Assembly (NCBI GenBank): GCA_946491665.1
Contig: CAMLYL010000028.1
Location: 1-33,505, forward strand
Length of the DNA stretch: 33,505 bases
DNA from: an uncultured Lachnospiraceae bacterium
Lineage (GTDB): Bacteria; Bacillota; Clostridia; Lachnospirales; Lachnospiraceae
Direction: 5' to 3'
Position 1 is the stretch's first letter. Each line of letters opens with the position of its first letter. The position numbers and the translations under genes were made by a program. Positions 1-9,163 of this stretch are shown in pieces. The notes beneath the pieces were generated by a model. The model was not told where the DNA came from. It made no database searches and saw only the letters and a list, made by a program, of their open reading frames with translations.

Positions 1-13
1 AAACTTTCTTCAT
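1..13 (-). CDS. Start of a downstream gene, cut by the window edge
   Basis: On the minus strand an ATG at 13-11 opens a frame reading Met-Lys-Lys-Val before the window ends. It is preceded by a strong ribosome site (GGAGGG, 8 bases upstream) that lies just after the GH20 stop codon at 33-35. The Met-Lys-Lys start would suit another secreted protein co-transcribed with the GH20 gene, but only four codons are visible and no function can be given. Confidence 0.45.
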
Positions 14-32
14 ATTCAATTCCCTCCTTTCC

Positions 33-3000
33 TTAGAGCAGGGTAACCCGAACTGCAATCGTCTGAATGCTGACTGCATCCGTACCATTGCTGCCAGTCA
101 GAGAAACCACAAAGCTGGTGTTTCCAAACAGCTTGTAGGTGTACGGTCTTAGCTCCAAAGTGTAGGTATAAGTACCATCGCTGTTCTGCTTACCGTCGCT
201 GACAGTCAAAGCATTCAGACCACGTTCGTCCACACTGTAGGTGCGGCTGCCCACCTGGACAGTGATGGACTGCCCCTCAACAAGCGCATTAGTGGTGACG
301 ACCTCCATCGTCATAGTACGCCCATAGCGGACACGATTGGTAGTCACAGTCACGCCATTTTCCTGAATGGCAGCCTCATCCTGCGTTGCAGTGCCAGTAG
401 CTGCACCCTCAGCTACTGCCTTGGTGTACTTAAACTCAGCAGTAGAGCCGAAACCAAAAGTAGCCTTCACATCTGTGATGGAAAGAATGCCATTGCCATC
501 GCTCTTGGAGATGTAGACGGTGTACTGATACTTGCCGTTTTCGTTCCCTGGTGTACCCAGGTTCTCCAACTTGTAATTCATGGCAGTAGCCGTACCGATA
601 GCTGCCGAGTTCGATTCTCCATTCACTGTGACATTCATCGTGACAGACTGGCCATCCGCACTCTTGGCGCCGATCTGCAGGGTCGCTACCGGCTCGGATG
701 TCTCCAGAATGAAGCCAATTATGGATTCCGTGCTGTCAAGATATGCCTCATTATTGGGGCCTACCAGCGTGTAGTCGATAACGCCGCCATCATCTGCTAC
801 AGAATCCGCATTGATGTAGAGGACGCCGCTTCCGCTGCCATCGGCGCTATTATAGGTCTCTGCGTCAATAATGGCGTCACGTATCTTCAGGCGAACCGCA
901 TTAGCCTCGTTATCCGTCTGATACTGGGTACCTTCAGCGGTCAGAGGGTTGTAGATCTGAACCGCATCGATAACGTGATATCCACCCCTGGACAGTGACG
1001 GATAATACGTATTCTCGTATGCTGCAAATGCAGTCACGGTAACTGTATAGGTATCATACGTCAGGTTCTTCACGGTATAGACCGGAATCTGGTATAGAGT
1101 ATCATTACCTGTGTTCTGGACAGAGGTATTTTTCACCGTCTCACCGGAATCGTTCACTACTCTGATGGACAACAGACCATTGTCCCCGCCGGTCTGGCTG
1201 TAGAGATCAAAGCCTGTACCGGTGAAGGTAAAAGTGGCCGTCTGACTGGCTCCGCCTTCTTCAATATTGACGTTGTGCGCCGAACCGTTGGAATAGTATC
1301 CGGAATCGGCGTAGGCCTCATCGTATCCGTAGGGAGTGGTGTTATAGGTCTGTGTGTTATCTGCGGTATTTCCCGTAGTACTCCAACCGTCGGAGAAGGT
1401 GATGAAGTTGGAATCATCGTCTTCATAGTAGACGGTGGTGGCGGGCATCGCACGGAGTACAGTTGTAGTAGTATACTCTGTTCCTGTATCTCTAAATGTA
1501 GCAGTTAATATCACATCATCTATCCGCGGACTCATGGTCACCGGTGTATACGTAACTGAATTGTCTGCATTAACCATCACTGTGCCATAACGTGCAGTAC
1601 CGGCGGTAACAGTATCAGCATTTTGCAGGCCGAGTTCACTTGCCGGAACAGTGATAGGCAAACCATAATCATAAACTACCGTATGAGTATCGTTGAATTC
1701 ATAGTACAGATAGACATCTTTTCCATCCTCACTGCGAGTCACTTCAACGCAGGTATAATCGCGATCCGCATAAGCCTTTGAAAGCTCGGTCAAAGTGGAG
1801 AGATCGGAAGAGACAGTCTGCGGTCGATTGTTGCTGTTGTACACTGTGCCATTGACCAAATCTCCCTTCCATGGATCAGGCAGAGCAATATTTTCATCAA
1901 AAACTATACCGGACTTCACAGCAATGTTGTAGTTGTAGAACTCATCATTAGCAGTACGATCAATATAATGAACCGTTAAGGAGTCCTCTGTTTCCTTTGC
2001 GCGAATATAGTAAGTCACACGCATACCCTGGAGATTGTAAATCTCGATTGCCTGAAGATCCGGACTGCCGCCAATCACGCAGGAATAATTTCCGGAAATA
2101 CTGGTCCACTCATCCATACCGCTGTTATCCAGATCTTCCTGCGTAGCCGCCCAGGCTACTTTTTCCGTCCCTTCATAGCTATATTGTTGATTACTTGTTG
2201 TAGCATTTCCAAAATCAGCATACGAATCATCGCTGGTAGGCGTTAATGTGATCAGATAAACCTCGTATTCTGCAGTCTCCAATGCACGGATCGGCTTTAA
2301 TGTTCGATACGGTCCAACGCCATCGCAGTGATAAAGAAGTGTTTTTTCTGTGCTAAAAGAATCCGGTACACGTTCGCCGCTGGGATATCTCACGGCAAAA
2401 TCCAAACGAACGTATTTCCCGTTCAACCAACTGGCGCCGCTCCATTCATCCCTCTCTACTCCATAATCAACAAATACTGTTGTAACTTCATCAGTAACAG
2501 TAGACTGCTGCATGTAGTAGGCTACAATTTGATCGTTAGATAAGACTGGTGTCCAGCTGTTCCCATCTGCCGAATACCACCAGTTTCCCTGCCAATAGCG
2601 GATATGTGTAATATCAGTACCGTGCTCATCCGTACACCGGTCAACACCTTCCTCGCCTGCTGTATACTGCCAATATCCATTAGGAAGCCTTCTGGCCTTC
2701 CAGTACACGGTTGTATACCCATCACCTGCCTTGACTGCCTGCTGTGGAACTAACGTACTGATGGCCACACCATTCTCACCATATGCCTGCGCAGCAGCAA
2801 TGTCGATACTTTGATTTCCGTTTGCATCATTAACATGTGCATTTGTAATCCAGTATCCAATTGTTAATGGTTGTACGCTACTCAGATCCTCCGCTACTAC
2901 CTGAATAGTGTAATGTATATCTCCCACAGTAGCATACGTAGTCTGGCCAGCTGCATTTGAGGCAGCGGTAAAAGTCACTGTTGTAGAGGCAGGTGTTTCG

Positions 3001-4970
3001 GGAGTAGTGCCAGATACTTGATAAATGGTAATGCTAGGGGATAAATAATCTGGCCATCTAATATTACTGTCAGTACCACACTCCGTCACATTATTGGAAG
3101 AATCAGTTGTAGAATAACCCCAAGTATAACTATAGTAAGTTGTTCCCCATCTATTACTCTCCCTCTGAGCATATAACGGATAATAATTCCCATCATCAGC
3201 CCGGTAATAATAACCTGTCCGCAACCAGGAAGTGCTGTTACGGTTAATCAGAGCATTATAATTGACATCCGCTTCGGAATAGGTCGTGCTTTCCGGTGTT
3301 CCATCGCTTCCGGTTACTTCTATAGAAACAATAGAAGGATTCTCTGCACTGTAAGTGTTTCCGGAAAGATTTACCCCTTCGATGGTGTCAGTGGCAGTGC
3401 CTCCTGCAGTTACAGTAATCGTTCTCTCTGTCACATCCATCAATACAATACCCGCTTCAGAAAAGTGGGGACAGGTAAAAGTAAAAGCAGTACTGTCTTC
3501 GTTCATAGTTCCGTTTAACAGACTATAACTTCCATCGTCATTAACAACAAATCCCTGTAAAGTCTTCCCAGACAGATTCCAGTCAGAAGGTACAGGAATG
3601 GAAACTTCTGCCTCGCCTGTATATGCTTCATTGTCAATAGACGGTGCTATATCATAGGCAACTGCTGCTACTGCGCCGGAAATCGTAACAGACGCCGACT
3701 CTTTTTCAGTGACTTCAAGACCATTTAAACCAGCCGCCTTAACACTGATTCCGGTATTCTCATCTGTCACATTGCCATCCGTTATCCCGCTTTCATTTCC
3801 GCCGTCTTCCGTTGTCCCAGTCAACGCGCCGCCAAAAGCTATGAGCGTATCCTTCGTATCTGCCACGACACTGTCAGCCGTATCAGCCCCCGGCACATCA
3901 CACCAGATACAGAACATTGCGCCTGCCGGATCGCTGATGGTACTGCTGCCCATAAATGCAGTTGCATCAAATCCAGCCGCTTTCTCAGCGGAGCACTGTG
4001 CATCCTTGCCTAATACCCAGTAATAATCTCCGTTTGTGTTGATCATCTGAAAGCCCTGATCTGCAAGGAAAGAGGCGGAAGCCACATTGTAGCCGGACCA
4101 TCCGCTGGACCAGTAGGCTACCATAATATCTTCATCAATGGCATTTGTGGTAATCCGATTATAGTAAATACCATCATTGAATACCATAGGAGTCATATCT
4201 GCATCTTTGATCATAGCTGCCAGATCATTGATATAAGCCACAAACTCATCATACTGACCTGCGCTTACCAGCTGTGCAAATCCCATGCCTCCGGTGGAAT
4301 ATATGTCGTTTGCATACTCGTCTGCGCCAAAGTTAAATAATGTGCAGCCTTTCCCCGCGAAGTATGTAACATACTTCTGAATCAGAGCTTTTGTAAACGC
4401 AACTGCATCCGCATTTGTTACATCAATCGTATTAGCGGATCCATTATAAGATCCATTAATGCCAAGAGCTTCCATAGCGGAAACGATTGCATTCATATGC
4501 CCCGGAGTATTCAGAAGCGGGATAACTCCCATGCCCTTCCCGGTGGCATAGACAATAATCTCGTCCATCTCAGCCTGGGTCAGCTCATTCTGTTCGCCAG
4601 CATCATAATATTCCTTGTTTGCTGCCTGAACAGCGCCCGTTACAGCAGCGCTTTCATATTTTTTTTCTCCTACTGTCACTGACATGTCATCCAGCAGGAA
4701 CCGCAGGCCGTCATTTCCTACTGCCAGTTCGACGTAATTGAATCCTGCCTCTGAAGCGGTATCGATGATACTTTTGATATTATCGACACTGAAATACTTG
4801 CGCCCGCAGTCCAAATGAACAATACGGTAGTCCAATGATGTAGATGCTTCACTGGAAGCAGATGCATCGCTGTTTCCCTCTGCCGCTGCAGACAAAGGCA
4901 GCAGAGACAAAACCATCATCAGAACAAGCAAAAGCGACAGAAATCTTTTTTTCAGTCTTTTCTTTTTCAT
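33..4970 (-). CDS. Secreted GH20-family beta-N-acetylhexosaminidase/lacto-N-biosidase-like multidomain protein
   Basis: This 1645-residue exported glycosidase probably removes terminal N-acetylhexosamine (or lacto-N-biose) from host glycans outside the cell. It starts with a lysine-rich signal peptide (about residues 1-30, cleaved near SAAA-EG). The GH20 barrel follows at about 48-390: the opening motif HLDCGRKYFS, the PGHM motif near 156-159, the catalytic Asp-Glu pair in FGADEY (D217-E218), and aromatic active-site motifs YWSSGW near 286. GH20 enzymes use substrate-assisted catalysis in which this Asp-Glu pair acts on the N-acetyl group. The remaining ~1250 residues are Thr/Tyr/Asn-rich, beta-strand-like modules that I cannot name, probably carbohydrate-binding or wall-spanning. 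No C-terminal LPXTG sorting motif is present. The start has a good ribosome site (GGAAGGG). It diverges from a tyrosine recombinase gene. The exact substrate is unknown. Confidence 0.85.
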   Translation of the reverse strand: MKKKRLKKRFLSLLLVLMMVLSLLPLSAAAEGNSDASASSEASTSLDYRIVHLDCGRKYFSVDNIKSIIDTASEAGFNYVELAVGNDGLRFLLDDMSVTVGEKKYESAAVTGAVQAANKEYYDAGEQNELTQAEMDEIIVYATGKGMGVIPLLNTPGHMNAIVSAMEALGINGSYNGSANTIDVTNADAVAFTKALIQKYVTYFAGKGCTLFNFGADEYANDIYSTGGMGFAQLVSAGQYDEFVAYINDLAAMIKDADMTPMVFNDGIYYNRITTNAIDEDIMVAYWSSGWSGYNVASASFLADQGFQMINTNGDYYWVLGKDAQCSAEKAAGFDATAFMGSSTISDPAGAMFCIWCDVPGADTADSVVADTKDTLIAFGGALTGTTEDGGNESGITDGNVTDENTGISVKAAGLNGLEVTEKESASVTISGAVAAVAYDIAPSIDNEAYTGEAEVSIPVPSDWNLSGKTLQGFVVNDDGSYSLLNGTMNEDSTAFTFTCPHFSEAGIVLMDVTERTITVTAGGTATDTIEGVNLSGNTYSAENPSIVSIEVTGSDGTPESTTYSEADVNYNALINRNSTSWLRTGYYYRADDGNYYPLYAQRESNRWGTTYYSYTWGYSTTDSSNNVTECGTDSNIRWPDYLSPSITIYQVSGTTPETPASTTVTFTAASNAAGQTTYATVGDIHYTIQVVAEDLSSVQPLTIGYWITNAHVNDANGNQSIDIAAAQAYGENGVAISTLVPQQAVKAGDGYTTVYWKARRLPNGYWQYTAGEEGVDRCTDEHGTDITHIRYWQGNWWYSADGNSWTPVLSNDQIVAYYMQQSTVTDEVTTVFVDYGVERDEWSGASWLNGKYVRLDFAVRYPSGERVPDSFSTEKTLLYHCDGVGPYRTLKPIRALETAEYEVYLITLTPTSDDSYADFGNATTSNQQYSYEGTEKVAWAATQEDLDNSGMDEWTSISGNYSCVIGGSPDLQAIEIYNLQGMRVTYYIRAKETEDSLTVHYIDRTANDEFYNYNIAVKSGIVFDENIALPDPWKGDLVNGTVYNSNNRPQTVSSDLSTLTELSKAYADRDYTCVEVTRSEDGKDVYLYYEFNDTHTVVYDYGLPITVPASELGLQNADTVTAGTARYGTVMVNADNSVTYTPVTMSPRIDDVILTATFRDTGTEYTTTTVLRAMPATTVYYEDDDSNFITFSDGWSTTGNTADNTQTYNTTPYGYDEAYADSGYYSNGSAHNVNIEEGGASQTATFTFTGTGFDLYSQTGGDNGLLSIRVVNDSGETVKNTSVQNTGNDTLYQIPVYTVKNLTYDTYTVTVTAFAAYENTYYPSLSRGGYHVIDAVQIYNPLTAEGTQYQTDNEANAVRLKIRDAIIDAETYNSADGSGSGVLYINADSVADDGGVIDYTLVGPNNEAYLDSTESIIGFILETSEPVATLQIGAKSADGQSVTMNVTVNGESNSAAIGTATAMNYKLENLGTPGNENGKYQYTVYISKSDGNGILSITDVKATFGFGSTAEFKYTKAVAEGAATGTATQDEAAIQENGVTVTTNRVRYGRTMTMEVVTTNALVEGQSITVQVGSRTYSVDERGLNALTVSDGKQNSDGTYTYTLELRPYTYKLFGNTSFVVSLTGSNGTDAVSIQTIAVRVTLL

Positions 4971-5369
4971 CTTGCCCTTCCTTTCTTAAAATATAGATAA
5001 TAAAATTTATAAGCAACAGACTTTTCAGTCTGAGTACCTATCAATTGTCTATAGCTATTTTAAATTTTGCAGACTTGTTTTAAAGCTTTCATAAAGTCAG
5101 ATAAATTCCAATTTAACTGACTGAACTTTGCAATTTATTGCATACTTTTGGAATAATAATTATTATACTCCCCACGCGAATTTATTTCCTCATGCAAAAG
5201 TATTATGTTTTTATCTGATTTTTTCGATTTTTTCTGATTTGAGCCATATTTTTTATTGGGCACATATTTCAGCTATATCTTGTGTCAGAATTTTTAAATA
5301 TAAGATATAGTTAAAATATGCGCAGCAATCACACTACATATAATTTACTATTACTTAAGGAGGTCATTT
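4971..5369. other. AT-rich divergent intergenic region between GH20 gene and recombinase gene
   Basis: This 399-bp gap must hold the promoters of both divergent genes. It is very AT-rich. One clear small hairpin, CAGACT-tttc-AGTCTG, lies at 5017-5032, in what would be the leader of the GH20 mRNA. The recombinase has a strong ribosome site (AAGGAGG, ending about 7 bases before its ATG). I could not pick a convincing promoter for either gene, and I saw no long inverted-repeat pair that would mark an invertible segment. Confidence 0.5.
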
Positions 5370-6365
5370 ATGAAAACAACATTAATCAATGAAATTTGCG
5401 GTTTAATGAGCGGACATCTTTCAGAAGAACAAAATCAGATACTGAAAACTACTCTTCAAAAAGTTTTTCGCCAATTTAACCTCCCGGAATCTTCCTGCAG
5501 CCTTTCTGATCAGACACAACAGACAAATATGAGGCTTCTGAATCTTTATACTGCAGCAAAAAAAATTGAAGGCTGTTCTGAAAATACTTTGAAATATTAT
5601 TCGGCAACATTACTCAACATGATCAATTCGATTCAAAAGAATGTCTGTGAAATTGAAACGGATGATATCAGATTCTATTTATGCAGATATCAGGATGTGA
5701 GAAATTCCAGTAAAGTAACCCTGGATAATATCCGGCGTATTATGTCTTCTTTTTTTACCTGGCTTGAAGATGAAGATTACATATCCAAAAGTCCAACTCG
5801 CCGTATACATAAAATTAAAACCACTCAATTTGTACGGGAAACTCTGACCGACGAAAATTTAGAAAGTCTGCGGGATCAATGCCGTCATCCCAGGGATCTG
5901 GCAATTATAGACTTGCTGATTTCTACTGGCATCCGTGTAGGAGAATTAGTAAATCTGAATCGCTCTGATATTAATTTCGACAACAGAGAATGTATTGTCC
6001 TGGGAAAGGGTGATAAGGAGCGTCGGGTTTACTTTGATGCCAAAACGAAGATCCATCTTCAACAATACCTGACCGTTCGACGTGACACTAACTGCGCCCT
6101 TTTCGTAGGACTCTATTCCCCATGGAACCGCCTGTCTATTGCAGGTGTAGAACGTTTTCTGGCCAAACTGGGGGAAGCTTCACATGTCCAGCATGTTCAT
6201 CCTCACAAATTCCGCAGAACTATGGCTACGATGGCTATTGAAAAAGGGATGCCTATAGAACAGCTTCAGAAACTTTTAGGACATACACAAATAGATACTA
6301 CACTTCACTACGCAATTGTCAACGAAACAAACGTCAAGCTGTCACATAAAAAATATATTTGCTAG
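5370..6365 (+). CDS. Tyrosine recombinase / phage-type integrase (XerC/D-like)
   Basis: This 331-residue site-specific recombinase has an N-terminal SAM-like core-binding domain (about 50-150) and a C-terminal catalytic domain (about 155-325). The catalytic residues are all visible: R189 in STGIRVGEL, K213 in the beta-hairpin LGKGDKER, H279-x-x-R282 in HPHKFRRT, H305 in LLGHTQ, and the nucleophile Y314 in LHYAIV. It should cut and rejoin DNA through a 3'-phosphotyrosyl link. It stands alone: no phage genes, excisionase or tRNA attachment site are next to it. Stand-alone recombinases beside surface-protein genes in gut bacteria sometimes flip promoters, so control of the divergent GH20 gene is possible but is an inference. 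A terminator follows at 6430. Confidence 0.9.
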   Translation: MKTTLINEICGLMSGHLSEEQNQILKTTLQKVFRQFNLPESSCSLSDQTQQTNMRLLNLYTAAKKIEGCSENTLKYYSATLLNMINSIQKNVCEIETDDIRFYLCRYQDVRNSSKVTLDNIRRIMSSFFTWLEDEDYISKSPTRRIHKIKTTQFVRETLTDENLESLRDQCRHPRDLAIIDLLISTGIRVGELVNLNRSDINFDNRECIVLGKGDKERRVYFDAKTKIHLQQYLTVRRDTNCALFVGLYSPWNRLSIAGVERFLAKLGEASHVQHVHPHKFRRTMATMAIEKGMPIEQLQKLLGHTQIDTTLHYAIVNETNVKLSHKKYIC

Positions 6366-6429
6366 TATTCTAATTTTGGAAGCTATAATACGTCAACTCA
6401 AATACTCCAATTTTCTGAATTTTTCTTAA

Positions 6430-6457
6430 GGGCAAGCCACTTCTGGCTTCCCTTTTG
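6430..6457 (+). terminator. Rho-independent terminator after the recombinase gene
   Basis: Stem GGG-c-AAGCCA, loop CTTC, stem TGGCTT-CCC, followed by TTTT. It lies about 65 bases after the recombinase stop codon and separates that gene from the purine permease promoter. The rest of the 349-bp gap (6366-6714) is AT-rich and holds only the promoter and leader described next. Confidence 0.75.
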
Positions 6458-6605
6458 GCATTTTATCTGAAACAAAAGTATAAAAAAATATATGCAGAAA
6501 AATTTCGATTTATCTGACTTCTTTTTTCATTCAGATCAATGATCTGCACGCTTCTCTATTTACTTTAATATGTGAAAAACAGGTAAAATTTGAAGAGAAA
6601 TAGTA

Positions 6606-6671
6606 TTGAAAAATACTGGATTTTCTTTATAATAATACGCGGTGCCGATACCGGGAATTTTATCCTGGTAT
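6606..6671 (+). promoter_or_regulatory. Promoter and leader hairpin of the purine permease gene
   Basis: A near-consensus promoter is present: TTGAAA at 6606-6611, a 16-base spacer, and TATAAT at 6628-6633, giving a start near 6640 and a leader of about 75 bases. The leader carries one hairpin, ATACCGGG (6648-6655) pairing with CCTGGTAT (6664-6671) across an 8-base loop. It is not followed by a U-tract and does not show the conserved core of the purine riboswitch, so the mode of control is not visible. Confidence 0.7.
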
Positions 6672-6714
6672 TATCAAAACTGACACGTACACAAAAATAG
6701 GGAGGAAAAATCTT

Positions 6715-8070
6715 ATGGAAAAAATCTTCAAGTTGAAGGAAAACGGTACCAGGTTTTCAACAGAGGTAATGGCCGGTATAACCACATTTTTTACCATGGC
6801 TTATATCATTGCAGTCAATCCCACTCTGCTGAGCCAGTCCGGAATGGAATGGGGCGCCGTATTCCTGGCGACTATTATCGCGTCCATCATCGGTACTCTG
6901 GTCATGGGACTGTTTGCAAATGTGCCCTACGCACAGGCTCCGGGAATGGGATTGAACGCATTCTTCGTTTATACCGTCTGCTTCGGTCTGGGTTTCACCT
7001 GGCAGCAGGCGCTGTCCATGGTATTTATCTGCGGTATCGTAAACATTGTAATTACCGTAACAAAGCTTCGTAAATTTATCATAAAGGCCATTCCCCGCAG
7101 CCTGCAGAATGCCATCGGCGGCGGTATCGGCGTCTTTGTGGCATATCTGGGACTTCTGAATGTAGGGATCATCAGCTTTGATTCCGGAGTTCCGGCACTG
7201 GCAACTTTAAATCAGCCGTCCTTATGGCTGTTCCTGATCGGTCTGGTGCTGACCATCGTACTTCTGGTATGCAATGTAAAGGGCGCAGTTCTGATTGGCA
7301 TTATTGTGACAGCTCTCATTGGAATTCCCATGGGAGTGACAACAACTGCAGATTCTGTAAGTTTCCGTGAGGCCTGCGCAGCTCTTCCGACCACATTCGG
7401 AGCAATTTTCACTTCTGCAGGACTGCCTTCTCTGTTTAACAATGCAATGAAGCTTCCGCTGGTGCTGATTACCATTTTCGCTTTCACCATTTCCGATACC
7501 TTTGATACCATTGGAACCTTTATCGGAACCGGACGCCGCAGCGGCATCTTCAGCGCTGAGGATGAGAAAGCCATGGATTCCGGCTCCGGATTTAAATCAA
7601 AAATGGACAAGGCTTTATTCGCAGACGCCATTGCCACTTCTGTAGGATCTATCTTTGGTACCTCCAACACTACTACTTTTGTAGAGAGTGCTTCCGGTAT
7701 CGGAGTGGGCGGCCGTACTGGTCTCACCAGCGTGGTAGTAGCTATCTGCTTTGCCATCAGCTCATTCCTGGCTACTTTCGTAAGCGCCATTCCTTTCGCA
7801 GCCACTGCTCCGGCCCTGGTTGTCGTGGGAGTTATGATGACATCCGCTTTCAAGGAAATCAACTGGGAAGATTTTGCCGAAGCGGTTCCCGCCTTCTTCG
7901 CAGGACTGTTTATGGCACTCTGTTACAGCATTTCTTACGGTATTGCGTTCGGATTCATTTCCTACTGCATCGTAAAGATCTGCAAAAAGGATGCAAAGGG
8001 TGTTCATCCCATTATCTGGGTAGTAACCATCCTCTTCATTCTGAATTTTGTTCTGCTGGCGATTATTTAA
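6715..8070 (+). CDS. AzgA-type purine (adenine/guanine/hypoxanthine) permease, NCS2 superfamily
   Basis: This 451-residue inner-membrane protein should import purine bases with protons. The N-terminal stretch (EVMAGITTFFTMAYIIAVNP, about 17-36) is the hallmark of the AzgA/PbuG branch of NCS2 (COG2252). Other branch motifs include APGMGLNAFF near 79-88, DTFDTIGTFIGTG near 261-273, and the loop GTSNTTTFVESASGIGVGGRTG near 315-336, which carries conserved substrate-site residues. About 12-14 hydrophobic segments are visible and the length is normal for the family. Start: GGGAGGAAAAATCTT then ATG. It is transcribed alone, with its own promoter and terminator. Which purine it prefers cannot be told from sequence; xanthine and uracil transporters belong to a different branch. 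Confidence 0.9.
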   Translation: MEKIFKLKENGTRFSTEVMAGITTFFTMAYIIAVNPTLLSQSGMEWGAVFLATIIASIIGTLVMGLFANVPYAQAPGMGLNAFFVYTVCFGLGFTWQQALSMVFICGIVNIVITVTKLRKFIIKAIPRSLQNAIGGGIGVFVAYLGLLNVGIISFDSGVPALATLNQPSLWLFLIGLVLTIVLLVCNVKGAVLIGIIVTALIGIPMGVTTTADSVSFREACAALPTTFGAIFTSAGLPSLFNNAMKLPLVLITIFAFTISDTFDTIGTFIGTGRRSGIFSAEDEKAMDSGSGFKSKMDKALFADAIATSVGSIFGTSNTTTFVESASGIGVGGRTGLTSVVVAICFAISSFLATFVSAIPFAATAPALVVVGVMMTSAFKEINWEDFAEAVPAFFAGLFMALCYSISYGIAFGFISYCIVKICKKDAKGVHPIIWVVTILFILNFVLLAII

Positions 8071-8093
8071 ACCGGAACAGGATATTACAAAAA

Positions 8094-8127
8094 CAGGAGG
8101 AGATTTCCAGACGGAAGTCTCCTCCTG
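8094..8127. terminator. Strong bidirectional terminator between permease and FAH-family gene
   Basis: A 10-bp perfect stem, CAGGAGGAGA pairing with TCTCCTCCTG, encloses a short loop that has a further TCC/GGA pair. On the minus strand it is followed by TTTTTG, so it would end the catabolic operon coming from the right. On the plus strand it follows the permease stop by about 24 bases and is followed by a weaker T-rich stretch. Confidence 0.85.
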
Positions 8128-8148
8128 AAGTTTATTCGATTATATTTA

Positions 8149-9066
8149 TCATTCTGGCTTTGCTACATACTGACGGAGCGTACCGATTCCCTCCACCTGA
8201 ATTGTGACCCGGTCGCCGTCTTTCAGAAACGGAAATTTTTCAATCTGCTCCAGCAGACATCCCAGTCCCACCGTTCCGATTCCCACAATATCTCCCGGCA
8301 ACACTTCAACATCCTCCGCTACAACGGAAAACAGACGATCCAGCGGCCAGTACATATCGCTTGTGGTGGAATCTGTAGTCAGAACATCATTCACCCATGC
8401 TTTCACATACAGATTCAGTTTTCCATCTACCATCTTATCTTCAAATTCATCCATCGTGACAATCCACGGACCAAGACCGGTTGCAAAATCTTTACTTTTA
8501 TGCATTCCCAGAAAGCCCGCTTCCTTTCCGCACAGCTCCCTGTCACTCCAGTCATTGAAAATAGTCAGGCCCAGAATATAATCCTTTGCCTCCTCGATAC
8601 CCGGATTGAATCCCCGTTTGCCAATTACAAAGGCAACTTCCGATTCATAATCCAGTGTCGTGCATCCCGTTTTTCTGCGTACATGTGCTTCCGGTCCCGT
8701 AACATTATTGGGATTCTGATAATAAAATATCGGCCGCTCATACCACAGGGGAGGAGTCACAACCGCCGACTCTTTTCCGGCATTGTCAGAATGAACCTCA
8801 AACATACAGCTGTCCCGAATCGTTGAGGGATGAAGCACAGGCGCCAGAAGCTTTACATCCTCCAGCGGAATTTTTTTCTGATATGTACCCGTTTCCAGTG
8901 CATCTCTGATTTCATTCACAGCATCGGGATACAATTCCATTAGCATTTTTATGTCCTTTATTTCCACATCAGAACCCAGCAGCTCTGTCAGATCCACAAC
9001 ACAGCCGTCTGATTTCACGCCTGCCCTGGCGCCGGAATTCTGATACTCATACGTCAATAATTTCAT
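8149..9066 (-). CDS. Fumarylacetoacetate hydrolase (FAH) family protein
   Basis: This 305-residue protein is a cytoplasmic metal-dependent member of the FAH superfamily, whose members hydrolyse C-C bonds in acylpyruvates or diketo acids, decarboxylate oxaloacetate, or hydrate dienoates. The acidic metal-binding triad is visible: E141 and E143 in LDYESEVAF and D172 in FNDWSDRE. The usual lid/catalytic stretch GMHKSKDFATGLGPW follows (about 187-201), as does the C-terminal GDIVGIGTVGLG. The start MKLLTYEY at 9066 was chosen because it matches the family's N-terminus and lies about 10 bases after AAAGGAAAG; an ATG two codons upstream is also possible. It is the last gene of a four-gene operon with two MFS carriers and a crotonase-type C-C hydrolase, which points to breakdown of a small organic acid. 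The substrate is not known. Confidence 0.85.
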   Translation of the reverse strand: MKLLTYEYQNSGARAGVKSDGCVVDLTELLGSDVEIKDIKMLMELYPDAVNEIRDALETGTYQKKIPLEDVKLLAPVLHPSTIRDSCMFEVHSDNAGKESAVVTPPLWYERPIFYYQNPNNVTGPEAHVRRKTGCTTLDYESEVAFVIGKRGFNPGIEEAKDYILGLTIFNDWSDRELCGKEAGFLGMHKSKDFATGLGPWIVTMDEFEDKMVDGKLNLYVKAWVNDVLTTDSTTSDMYWPLDRLFSVVAEDVEVLPGDIVGIGTVGLGCLLEQIEKFPFLKDGDRVTIQVEGIGTLRQYVAKPE

Positions 9067-9088
9067 AATCATTCTTTCCTTTCTTTGA

Positions 9089-9163
9089 TTTATGGGCCGT
9101 TTTCTGCCCATTCAGGTATCCTCTGGAGGATTTCCTTATTTATGGGCTGTTTTCTGCCCATAA
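9089..9163 (-). repeat. Duplicated stem-loop between MFS and FAH-family genes
   Basis: A 23-base unit occurs twice as a direct repeat with one mismatch, at 9089-9111 and 9139-9161. Each copy forms a hairpin: ATGGGC / GCCCAT with an 8-base loop. The second extends to TTATGGGC / GCCCATAA and abuts the MFS stop codon. A third hairpin, ATCCTC-tg-GAGGAT, sits between them at 9118-9131. The three tandem hairpins fill the 97-base gap inside the operon and may act in mRNA processing, stability or partial termination; none is followed by a clear U-tract on the minus strand. Confidence 0.7.

Noticed and set aside
5222..6520. Short similar stretches (TTTCGATTT...TCTGA) on both sides of the recombinase gene, considered as attachment sites
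   Set aside because: The match needs a gap, is only about 16 bases of T-rich sequence, and the surrounding DNA has many such runs; chance is the simpler explanation.
6606..6714. Purine riboswitch in front of the purine permease
   Set aside because: The leader is only about 75 bases and lacks the conserved three-way-junction core; only a single simple hairpin is present.
7212..7862. A 216-codon frame antisense to the permease
   Set aside because: It lies wholly within a clearly conserved gene on the other strand, has no ribosome site and an amino-acid composition typical of a shadow frame.
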